Shown here: in pieces, positions 1 to 5,372 of the stretch | Layout: every line of letters begins with the position of its first letter | Numbering within the stretch: the first letter of the stretch is position 1 | Assembly: GCA_900766945.1 (NCBI GenBank) | Contig: CAAFXD010000167.1 | Coordinates: 1 to 7,264 of the forward strand | Length of the DNA stretch: 7,264 nt | Source of the DNA: Clostridia bacterium | Lineage (GTDB): Bacteria > Bacillota > Clostridia > Oscillospirales > Acutalibacteraceae | Direction: 5' to 3' | Translations under genes and position numbers: made by a program | The notes under the pieces: model-generated | What the model saw: only the letters and a program-made list of their open reading frames with translations | Told to the model about the DNA's origin: nothing | The model's database searches: none

Positions 1-785
1 GAAAACGAGCGCAAGTCCTTTTCGCGTGTTTGCGCAAGCGTCCACAACCACGCCACATCAATGTGCGTATGCCCGATGCAAATGGCATTTACGCCGCTTT
101 GGCGGCTTTCTTTGCCGTAAAACACCTCGTCCAAATACTGTTGGGCTTTTTGCACGCTTTTGCAGCTCTCCTCGGAATGGGGCACGCGCATATCGAGCAT
201 ATTTACGGCATTTACAATATGGTTTTTTGTGTCGATGTAGTCCTTTTCTGCGGGGTCTTGCAGTAAGGTGGTTTCATACGGCACCGCGAGCGAATAGCAC
301 AGCTTGCGCAATGCCTCGTCATATACGCGCAACTGGGCGTTAAACTCCAAATACTGTGCCTCTTTGCCGCCGTAAGCATATATGTAAATCTCATACGCGG
401 GCTTGGCGTTGTCGAGGAAGATTTCGCGGTGGTTGACATCTAACCCCTGCACCAAAACGCCGTCCACATAGGCGATAAACTGCGGATTGATAGCGTCCCA
501 GCCGTCCACCTGTGTGGAAATGTGCAGTTCCACATTGCGCGAACGCATACTTTTGGGGATTTCGACGCGCTTGTAAAACCACGCGTGGCAATCCTTTTCG
601 CCGCCCCAACGCTCGTGCGCCGAAAACGGCCGAAAGCTTTTGTCAATCACGGGCAAATTGTTTCCCGTTTTATAGCCGCAGGGCTTATAGAGAAACCCGT
701 CCAGCGGCACACATTCTTCGCAGGATGCTTCTTGTAACATTTCAAGATAAACGCGCAGTCTGTCCTCATAAAAATCAGTTTGCAT
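1..785 (-). CDS. Alpha-mannosidase, glycoside hydrolase family 38, N-terminal part (cut by window edge)
   Basis: An open frame of 261 codons starts at the ATG complementary to 785-783 and runs off the left edge without a stop. Residues 1 to about 230 look like the N-terminal domain found before the catalytic domain in Ams1-type family 38 mannosidases, including an RWGGEKDCHAWFYKR stretch near residues 59-73. At residues 238-248 comes GHTHIDVAWLW, the family's hallmark, followed by QTREKDLRSF. By homology H241 and D243 are two of the catalytic zinc ligands (the HxD pair). Family members are about 1,000 residues long, so roughly three quarters lies outside the window. The enzyme removes alpha-linked mannose from glycans; no signal peptide is visible, so it is probably cytoplasmic and acts on imported oligosaccharides. 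The ribosome site AGAGGT (complement of 792-797) lies 6 bases before the ATG. It follows folC on the same strand but has its own promoter. Family assignment is firm; linkage specificity is unknown. Confidence 0.93.
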   Translation of the reverse strand, partial: MQTDFYEDRLRVYLEMLQEASCEECVPLDGFLYKPCGYKTGNNLPVIDKSFRPFSAHERWGGEKDCHAWFYKRVEIPKSMRSRNVELHISTQVDGWDAINPQFIAYVDGVLVQGLDVNHREIFLDNAKPAYEIYIYAYGGKEAQYLEFNAQLRVYDEALRKLCYSLAVPYETTLLQDPAEKDYIDTKNHIVNAVNMLDMRVPHSEESCKSVQKAQQYLDEVFYGKESRQSGVNAICIGHTHIDVAWLWTLAQTREKDLRSF

Positions 786-815
786 AAAAGTACCTCTGTA
801 AATGCATTTTGGCAT

Positions 816-844
816 ATTTTAGCATAGCACAACACATTGTGCAA
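816..844 (-). promoter_or_regulatory. Sigma-A-type promoter of the alpha-mannosidase gene
   Basis: On the minus strand, TTGCAC (844-839) and TAAAAT (821-816) are separated by exactly 17 bases. TGC immediately before the -10 box makes an extended -10 element. The boxes lie 31 bases or more upstream of the mannosidase ATG, in the gap after folC. No intrinsic terminator is visible between folC and this promoter, so some readthrough from xth-folC is possible. This is a sequence match only. Confidence 0.72.
827..842. promoter_or_regulatory. Operator-like perfect inverted repeat over the mannosidase promoter
   Basis: GCACAA (827-832) and TTGTGC (837-842) form a perfect 6+4+6 inverted repeat. It lies inside the spacer and overlaps four bases of the -35 box, where a bound repressor would block RNA polymerase. 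No T-run follows on either strand, so it is not an intrinsic terminator. The regulator family cannot be named from the half-site. One such repeat is expected by chance once or twice in a window this long, so the placement is the argument, not the symmetry alone. Confidence 0.45.
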
Positions 845-860
845 GCACGGAAACGAAAAA

Positions 861-2114
861 TCACCCGAACAAATCCGACAGCAAATAAAACGAGCCGCAA
901 ACCAGCAACAGCCCGTCCGCTTTTGTCTGTTCGCGCGCAAGGCGCAAAGCCTCTTGCGGATTTTCCGCCGTAAAGGTTTGCAACGGCAAATCCGATACTG
1001 TCTGTTTTAACACTTCGGGCGCGGCGGCGCGGGGATTTTGGGGCTTTGTGAATACCGCGGTTTTGCACAGCGGTAGAACTGTGCGCAGATAGGCTTCGCA
1101 GTCCTTGTCCGCCATCATTCCCACAAGCGCGGTGATGTTTTCGGGCGCGAATTGCCGCAAAACCGACGCGAGCGCCGCGGCACATTCGGGATTGTGCCCG
1201 CCGTCTGACAGCATAGGCGGCGTACCGTTTCGGTATTCCATTCGCCCGCGCATTTTTGTATTTTGTATCCCGTTTTTAATATTTTCGCCCGTCACGCGCG
1301 GCAGGCACTTCGCCGCTTCGATAACGCCGACGGCATTTTCGACCTGATGGCGGCCAACAAGCGGCAAACGGTAGGTCTCCCCGCCGTAGGCAAATACGGT
1401 TTCGGAAATGGTTTCTGATACTATCTCGGCAGTTTGGAGTGGCGCAACCGTCAATTTACAATGGACTTCGGCGGCAGTCTTTTGCAGAACGACAAGGGCT
1501 TTTGGGTCTTGTGCCGAGGTGGTCACGCAAATACTGCCGTCTTTTAAAATCCCCGCTTTTTCGGCGGCAATCTGTTCGACGGTATCGCCCAAAATTTGGG
1601 TGTGGTCTAACGAAATTGAAGTAATCACGCACACCGCGGGTACTGGGATAATATTGGTCGAGTCATACCGCCCGCCCAAGCCGACCTCCATGACGGCATA
1701 GTCGCAGTTTTGCGCTTTGAAATACAACAGCGCCGCGGTGGTAATCGCCTCGAACTCGGTCGGCACGATATTTTGCCCGTTTAAGACTTCGATTGCCGCT
1801 TTGACGCGTTCGGTGACGGCGGCAAGGTGCTCTTGCGGGATATTTTGATTGTTGATTTGGATACGCTCGCAAAACGAAAAGACATACGGCGAAGTGAACA
1901 GCCCCGTTTTGTACCCTGCATCTTTCAAAATTTCGCTGAGCATGGTGGAGGTGCTCCCCTTGCCGTTGGTGCCCGCGATATGCACAAAGCGCAAATCGTT
2001 TTGCGGGTTGCCGAGCAGTTCCAAAAGCGCCGAAATACGCGACAGCCCGGGTTTTACGCCGAACGCCAACAGCGAATGGATATAGTCCACCGCTTCACGA
2101 TAAGTCATCGCCAT
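861..2114 (-). CDS. folC: Folylpolyglutamate synthase / dihydrofolate synthase-type Mur ligase
   Basis: A 417-residue protein, near the usual 420-430 for FolC. It adds glutamate residues to reduced folates using ATP, keeping them in the cell and raising their affinity for folate enzymes; some homologues also make dihydrofolate from dihydropteroate. Visible motifs are the P-loop GTNGKGST (48-55), GLFTSPYVFSFCERI (71-85), EVGLGGRYDSTN (143-154), SLDHTQILG (168-176) and EKAGILK (185-191), whose K186 matches the lysine that is carbamylated in the family. The C-terminal ligase domain has DGGHNP where DGAHNP is usual. The ATG complementary to 2114-2112 is preferred because GAGGTG (complement of 2119-2124) sits just upstream; the in-frame ATG at 2108-2106 is the alternative. 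Only one base separates this ATG from the xth stop codon, and its ribosome site lies in the end of xth, so translation is probably coupled. No dihydropteroate synthase gene is nearby, so whether it is mono- or bifunctional is open. Confidence 0.95.
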   Translation of the reverse strand: MAMTYREAVDYIHSLLAFGVKPGLSRISALLELLGNPQNDLRFVHIAGTNGKGSTSTMLSEILKDAGYKTGLFTSPYVFSFCERIQINNQNIPQEHLAAVTERVKAAIEVLNGQNIVPTEFEAITTAALLYFKAQNCDYAVMEVGLGGRYDSTNIIPVPAVCVITSISLDHTQILGDTVEQIAAEKAGILKDGSICVTTSAQDPKALVVLQKTAAEVHCKLTVAPLQTAEIVSETISETVFAYGGETYRLPLVGRHQVENAVGVIEAAKCLPRVTGENIKNGIQNTKMRGRMEYRNGTPPMLSDGGHNPECAAALASVLRQFAPENITALVGMMADKDCEAYLRTVLPLCKTAVFTKPQNPRAAAPEVLKQTVSDLPLQTFTAENPQEALRLAREQTKADGLLLVCGSFYLLSDLFG

Positions 2115-2115
2115 T

Positions 2116-2874
2116 TTACACCTCGATCATCAATTCCACGGGGCAATGGTCGGAGCCGAAAATCTCATTGTGAATGGAGGCGCTGACCAATTTGTCTTTT
2201 AACCGTTCGGACACGCAAAAATAGTCAATCCGCCACCCCGCGTTGTTGGCGCGTGCGTTAAAGCGGTAGCTCCACCACGAATACGCGCCCGTAAGGTCGG
2301 GGTAAAAATAGCGGAAAGTATCGACAAAGCCGCTGTCTAAAAGTTCGGTGAATTTGCCGCGCTCCTCATCGGAAAAGCCTGCGTTGCCGCGGTTGGTCTT
2401 CGGATTTTTCAGGTCGATTTCCTCATGCGCGACATTCAAGTCCCCACAGAAAATGACGGGTTTGCGGCTGTCCAATTCCAATAAGTAGTTGCGGAACTTG
2501 TCCTCCCAGCTCATGCGGTATTCAATGCGCTTTAAGCCGTCCTGCGCGTTAGGGGTGTAGCAGGTCACCACAAAATAGGTATCATATTCAAGGGTGATGA
2601 CGCGCCCTTCGTTGTCGTAATACGCGTCTTGCATACCGTAAGTCACCGACAGCGGCGCCTCTTTTGCGAAAATTGCCGTACCCGAATAGCCTTTTTTCTC
2701 GGCATAATTCCAAAACGACACATAGCCGTCAAATTCCAAATCCAACTGCCCCGCCTGCAATTTGGTCTCCTGCAAGCAGAAAAAGTCCGCGTCAAGCGAC
2801 AAAAACTCCGCCTCGAAGTTTTTGCCGACGCACGCGCGCAGGCCGTTGACATTCCACGAAATCAGTTTTTTCAT
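2116..2874 (-). CDS. xth: Exodeoxyribonuclease III (AP endonuclease, ExoA/XthA type)
   Basis: A 252-residue protein of the endonuclease/exonuclease/phosphatase fold that cuts DNA at abasic sites and removes 3' blocks in base-excision repair. All catalytic motifs are present: SWNVNGLRA (6-14, metal-site N8), LQETK (34-38, catalytic E36), YTPNAQ (106-111), GDLNVAHEEIDL (144-155, with D145 and N147), WRIDYF (214-219) and GSDHCPVEL (240-248, catalytic D242-H243 pair). The length matches Bacillus ExoA. The start is the ATG complementary to 2874-2872: it follows a strong GGAGGA site (complement of 2879-2884) and begins MKKLISWN as the family does. The reading frame stays open upstream to 3021, but that extension would run through the promoters and is not homologous to the family. 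It is the first gene of the xth-folC pair. No internal defect is visible. Confidence 0.96.
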   Translation of the reverse strand: MKKLISWNVNGLRACVGKNFEAEFLSLDADFFCLQETKLQAGQLDLEFDGYVSFWNYAEKKGYSGTAIFAKEAPLSVTYGMQDAYYDNEGRVITLEYDTYFVVTCYTPNAQDGLKRIEYRMSWEDKFRNYLLELDSRKPVIFCGDLNVAHEEIDLKNPKTNRGNAGFSDEERGKFTELLDSGFVDTFRYFYPDLTGAYSWWSYRFNARANNAGWRIDYFCVSERLKDKLVSASIHNEIFGSDHCPVELMIEV

Positions 2875-2908
2875 AGTCTCCTCCGAAAGTTGGCATAATG
2901 TTGTATTT

Positions 2909-2917
2909 ATTGTAACA
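2909..2917 (-). promoter_or_regulatory. Probable extended -10 promoter for xth-folC
   Basis: On the minus strand TGTTACAAT (2917-2909) is an extended -10 element, TGn followed by TACAAT (five of six consensus bases). The -35 region at the expected distance (about 2932-2937) has no good match, which is common for extended -10 promoters. It leaves an untranslated leader of roughly 25-30 bases with the GGAGGA site. Moderate confidence, as only one box is recognisable. Confidence 0.5.
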
Positions 2918-2929
2918 TCTTTCCGACGG

Positions 2930-2945
2930 TAAATCCATAGATTTA
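2930..2945. promoter_or_regulatory. Inverted repeat between divergent promoters
   Basis: TAAATC (2930-2935) and GATTTA (2940-2945) form a perfect 6+4+6 inverted repeat. It ends 2 bases before the plus-strand -35 box and covers the expected -35 position of the minus-strand xth promoter, so a bound protein could affect both directions. The sequence is AT-rich, which makes chance symmetry more likely. No known binding-site family is recognised. Confidence 0.3.
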
Positions 2946-2947
2946 TG

Positions 2948-2976
2948 TTGACTTTTGAAAAAAAGTGCTGTAATAT
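2948..2976 (+). promoter_or_regulatory. Sigma-A-type promoter of the membrane-anchored unknown gene
   Basis: TTGACT (2948-2953) and TAATAT (2971-2976) are separated by exactly 17 bases, each one base from consensus. The leader to the ATG at 3020 is about 35-40 bases and contains GGAGGA (3009-3014). This promoter is the main reason for rejecting the upstream in-frame ATG at 2945. Confidence 0.8.
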
Positions 2977-3019
2977 GGATTTTATTGAACGACGGGCAGT
3001 CCTGCGACGGAGGAAGTAC

Positions 3020-3931
3020 ATGCAAAATCAAGGAAACAACAAAAAGACAGAAACGGGGAAAGCTGAAAGCCTTTGGAAAGTGTTTTCCGACACCTTTTTG
3101 CGGGCGGAATTTTTGCTTTTATTTTTCCTGCTTGTATATGCAACGGTGCATATCCTGCGCATGGGCAACACCTTCCTCGGTACAGACGGGAATCTGTATG
3201 CCGTGCCGGCTGTACCCCCTGCCCCGAACGCAGAAACCTTTTTGCCGACGGAACTGCCCGCAGCCGTGCAAACGGAATCTTCGGCGCCCACAGAAAGCGC
3301 GCCTGCCGTCAATCTGTTACAAGCGCCGCAAACCAAAGCCGAAATTGCCGCATATTATCAAGCGGCGCTGGCGCGAGCGAAAGAAAGTGCCGCTTCGGTG
3401 ACCTTAATACAGAAAAAAGGTACCAATTATAACGGCGTGGTGGAAGCGGGCAACAACCCGTTCCTCGGCACAGTGGCAAAATCGCTGATGAATTCCTTTT
3501 TAAAAGAAGAAAATCCGAATACCGTTTACACGGCGCGTACGGATATATATGACAATTTCATCCCCCGCGGCACGGATTGTCATTTAACGGAATCCGATTT
3601 GGATGAGGCGTTTTGCGAGGACGGCGGCGACTTCTATACGATTTTTGTGAAAGTCAAGCCCGATGAGAACCCCAATGCGGGCTACGGCTCGGGCGCGGTC
3701 GGCTCGGTCATTACCAAGGCGGAAATCGAGTCGGCGGTCAACGGCAAGGTGAAATTGGAAAATGTTGTTTGCCGCTATGACGGGGCGTATTCCACAATCA
3801 AGGTGGAGAAAGCCACGGGCAATCTATTGGAAATCCAATCTTCGTTGCCGATGTATTTGTGTTTAAACGCCATGGGGCTCGATTGTCGTATCGGCTTGCA
3901 GTTTGACGAATATTGGACGGTGCAATGGTAA
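3020..3931 (+). CDS. Membrane-anchored protein of unknown function with extracytoplasmic C-terminal domain
   Basis: A 303-residue protein with no function I can assign. Residues 1-28 are polar, with lysines, and should be cytoplasmic. Residues about 29-46 (AEFLLLFFLLVYATVHIL) are one strongly hydrophobic segment with no lipobox or obvious signal-peptidase site, so it is probably a permanent N-terminal anchor. Residues about 61-104 are a flexible Pro/Ala/Thr/Ser/Glu linker. From residue 105 a folded domain begins with TKAEIAAYYQAALARAKESA, probably a helix. From memory, TKAEIxxYYxxA-type openings occur in uncharacterised surface proteins of Oscillospiraceae; this is not verified. The domain has five cysteines that could form disulfides. 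The ATG at 3020 follows GGAGGA (3009-3014) by 5 bases. The frame stays open to an ATG at 2945, but the promoter lies downstream of that. It is transcribed alone, from its own promoter to its own terminator, divergently from xth. Confidence 0.85.
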   Translation: MQNQGNNKKTETGKAESLWKVFSDTFLRAEFLLLFFLLVYATVHILRMGNTFLGTDGNLYAVPAVPPAPNAETFLPTELPAAVQTESSAPTESAPAVNLLQAPQTKAEIAAYYQAALARAKESAASVTLIQKKGTNYNGVVEAGNNPFLGTVAKSLMNSFLKEENPNTVYTARTDIYDNFIPRGTDCHLTESDLDEAFCEDGGDFYTIFVKVKPDENPNAGYGSGAVGSVITKAEIESAVNGKVKLENVVCRYDGAYSTIKVEKATGNLLEIQSSLPMYLCLNAMGLDCRIGLQFDEYWTVQW

Positions 3932-3940
3932 TGCTTTTTT

Positions 3941-3970
3941 GAAAAGTGCCTGCGGGCGCTTTTCTTTTTT
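3941..3970 (+). terminator. Rho-independent terminator
   Basis: GAAAAGTGCC (3941-3950), loop TGCG, and GGCGCTTTTC (3955-3964) form a 10-pair stem with one G-T wobble, followed by six T (3965-3970). It starts 9 bases after the stop of the unknown membrane protein, and an A-run equivalent (T6 at 3935-3940) precedes the stem. Confidence 0.92.
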
Positions 3971-3979
3971 GGTAAAATA

Positions 3980-3988
3980 TGCTATACT
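3980..3988 (+). promoter_or_regulatory. Extended -10 promoter for the HAD phosphatase-rnhA unit
   Basis: TGCTATACT (3980-3988) is an extended -10 element: TGn then TATACT, one base from consensus. The -35 position at 17 bases falls in the T-rich end of the preceding terminator and has no good consensus match. The leader is about 25 bases and holds AGGAG (4007-4011), 6 bases before the ATG at 4018. Confidence 0.65.
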
Positions 3989-4017
3989 GCTTTATATTCT
4001 GTTTTTAGGAGCACATT

Positions 4018-4803
4018 ATGCAAAACTCTGCTTTTTCAAAAACCAAGTATTTTATTATTGATATGGACGGTACATTTTACCTCGACGGCAATTTGATTGA
4101 CGGTGCGCTGGATTTTTTAGCGCGGGTTCGGGAATTGGGGAAAGACTTTTTCTTTTTCACCAACAATTCCTCAAACAATGTCGAGGTTTGTCGGCAGAAA
4201 CTCTCCAAAATGGGGTGCGAAGTGCCGCCTGAAAAAATCATTATTTCTTCCCATGTGACTGCGGATTTTTTATTGCGAAACCGCAAAGGCAAGACGGTAT
4301 ATCTGCTCGGCAACGAACGGCTGACCGCGGATTTCGAGGCGGCGGGCGTGCCGCTGGTCAAAGAAAATCCCGATATTGTGGTGTTGGGGTTTGACACCAC
4401 CCTCACCTATCAAAAATTGTGGGACGCGTGCCGTTACATTGCAAATGGCGCAGAATATATTGCGACGCATCCCGATTTCAACTGCCCGACAGCAGACGGA
4501 TTTATGCCCGACACGGGCTCGATGATGGCGCTTGTGAAGGCTTCGACGGGCAAAGACCCGCTTGTCATGGGCAAGCCGCACCGCTATACGGTAGAGTATC
4601 TGACCAACCGCCTCGGCTGTGCGCCGGACGAGCTTTGCTTTATCGGCGACCGTTTGGAAACGGATATTTTAATCGGGCAAAAGCACAATATCCCCTCCGT
4701 GTTGGTGCTGACGGGCGTAACCGACCGCGACGCTTACGAAAAAAGCGATATTCGCGCCACGCTGGTTTGCGACTCGCTGAAAGCATTTGCGGAAGTTTTA
4801 TAA
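4018..4803 (+). CDS. HAD superfamily subfamily IIA phosphatase (NagD / p-nitrophenyl phosphatase-like)
   Basis: A 261-residue HAD hydrolase. Motif I is DMDGTF (15-20), with D15 the nucleophile that forms the aspartyl-phosphate and D17 the acid/base. Motif II is TNNSS (48-52), typical of the IIA branch. Motif III is GKPHRY (185-190) with K186. Motif IV is GDRLETD (210-216) with D211 and D216 for magnesium. The stretch between motifs II and III is the subfamily's C2 cap, including the HPDFNCPTADGFMPDTGS region (151-168). Family members remove phosphate from nucleotides, sugar phosphates or glycerol phosphate, often with broad substrate range; the substrate cannot be read from sequence. No signal peptide, so cytoplasmic. 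The ATG at 4018 has AGGAG 6 bases upstream. rnhA starts 9 bases after its stop, with the rnhA ribosome site overlapping this stop codon, so the two are probably co-transcribed. All catalytic residues are intact. Confidence 0.92.
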   Translation: MQNSAFSKTKYFIIDMDGTFYLDGNLIDGALDFLARVRELGKDFFFFTNNSSNNVEVCRQKLSKMGCEVPPEKIIISSHVTADFLLRNRKGKTVYLLGNERLTADFEAAGVPLVKENPDIVVLGFDTTLTYQKLWDACRYIANGAEYIATHPDFNCPTADGFMPDTGSMMALVKASTGKDPLVMGKPHRYTVEYLTNRLGCAPDELCFIGDRLETDILIGQKHNIPSVLVLTGVTDRDAYEKSDIRATLVCDSLKAFAEVL

Positions 4804-4807
4804 GGAG
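4802..4807 (+). promoter_or_regulatory. rnhA ribosome binding site overlapping the HAD stop codon
   Basis: AAGGAG uses the last two bases of the HAD phosphatase TAA stop (4801-4803) and lies 5 bases before the rnhA ATG. Ribosomes ending on the first gene would uncover or directly reuse this site, so coupled translation is likely. Confidence 0.75.
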
Positions 4808-4812
4808 AAGCG

Positions 4813-5256
4813 ATGACTGAGGTTGAATTATTTACAGACGGCGCGTGCGCGGGCAACCCGGGCCCCGGCGGATGGGGTGCGATTTTACGCTGTCAGGGAA
4901 AAGAAAAAGAACTTTCGGGCGGTGACGGGAACACCACCAACAACAAAATGGAACTGACGGCAGTCATTGAAGGCTTAAAAGCGCTGAAATACCCGTGCAA
5001 GGTGACGCTGTATACCGACTCAAAATATGTGGCGGACTCCCTTTCCCTCGGTTGGGCGGAAAGTTGGAAAGCGCGCGGTTGGAAAAAGAAAGACGGCAAG
5101 CCCGCCTTAAATCCCGATTTGTGGGAAGAACTGTTAGCCCTTTATCACACCCATGAGGTGAAAATTGTTTGGCTCAAAGGGCACGCAGGGCACCCCGAAA
5201 ATGAACGGTGCGACGCTTTGGCGGTGGCGCAGTCGAAAAAATATACAAAAAACTGA
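4813..5256 (+). CDS. rnhA: Ribonuclease HI
   Basis: A 147-residue protein, close to the 155 residues of the E. coli enzyme. It cuts the RNA strand of RNA-DNA hybrids, removing R-loops and replication primers. The full catalytic set is present: D9 in FTDGACAGNPGPGGWG (7-22), E47 in TTNNKMEL (41-48), D69 in YTDSKYV (67-73), H124 in KGHAGHPEN (122-130) and D134 in ERCDALA (131-137). The basic, tryptophan-rich stretch WAESWKARGWKKKDGKP (81-97) matches the handle region that helps grip the hybrid in E. coli-type enzymes. No N-terminal hybrid-binding domain is present. It is the second gene of the HAD-rnhA unit. No clear intrinsic terminator follows it; only a weak 4-pair hairpin is visible in 5257-5290. 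Confidence 0.96.
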   Translation: MTEVELFTDGACAGNPGPGGWGAILRCQGKEKELSGGDGNTTNNKMELTAVIEGLKALKYPCKVTLYTDSKYVADSLSLGWAESWKARGWKKKDGKPALNPDLWEELLALYHTHEVKIVWLKGHAGHPENERCDALAVAQSKKYTKN

Positions 5257-5290
5257 ACCGAATTTGTACTGTTGCACAGAAGAGTTTTAC

Positions 5291-5319
5291 TTGCAAGCAT
5301 GCAGAGAGTATGGTAATAT
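5291..5319 (+). promoter_or_regulatory. Sigma-A-type promoter of the GPH transporter
   Basis: TTGCAA (5291-5296) and TAATAT (5314-5319) are 17 bases apart, and TGG before the -10 box makes it extended. The leader to the start codon is about 45 bases and AT-rich. An imperfect palindrome TGCAAGCATGCA (5292-5303, 10 of 12 positions symmetric) overlaps the -35 box, and ATATAT-AAC-ATATAT (5316-5330) covers the -10 box and likely start point; both could be chance. Confidence 0.75.
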
Positions 5320-5360
5320 ATAACATATATTTTTAATTGTATTATTTTTGTTGAAAATTG

Positions 5361-5369
5361 GGAAGTGAT
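5361..5369 (+). promoter_or_regulatory. Ribosome site that sets the TTG start of the GPH transporter
   Basis: GGAAGTGAT matches the anti-Shine-Dalgarno partner GGAGGTGAT at eight of nine bases and lies just upstream of TTG at 5373. An upstream in-frame TTG at 5358 lies before this site and has no good site of its own. An ATG at 5368 is in another frame and meets a stop within about 20 codons. Confidence 0.7.
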
Positions 5370-5372
5370 GTT

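Noticed and set aside
26..787. Several open frames on both strands under the alpha-mannosidase gene
   Set aside because: They are frames opposite or offset to a clearly homologous GH38 coding sequence, with biased composition and no recognisable domains.
775..1185. Minus-strand frame spanning the folC end and the mannosidase promoter
   Set aside because: It overlaps folC in another frame, is rich in Arg/Ala/Gly as expected from a shadow frame, and would run across the promoter.
2945..3019. N-terminal extension of the unknown membrane protein to the in-frame ATG at 2945
   Set aside because: The promoter (-35 at 2948, -10 at 2971) lies inside this stretch, so the upstream ATG would not be transcribed, and the ATG at 3020 has a strong ribosome site.
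2875..3021. N-terminal extension of exonuclease III to 3021 on the minus strand
   Set aside because: It would cross both promoters, and the family begins at MKKLISWN, which follows a GGAGGA site.
5257..5290. Terminator after rnhA
   Set aside because: Only a CTGT-TGC-ACAG four-pair hairpin is present and the following T-run is short; too weak to call.
5358..5372. Upstream TTG start for the GPH transporter
   Set aside because: It precedes the GGAAGTGAT ribosome site, which is correctly placed only for the TTG at 5373.
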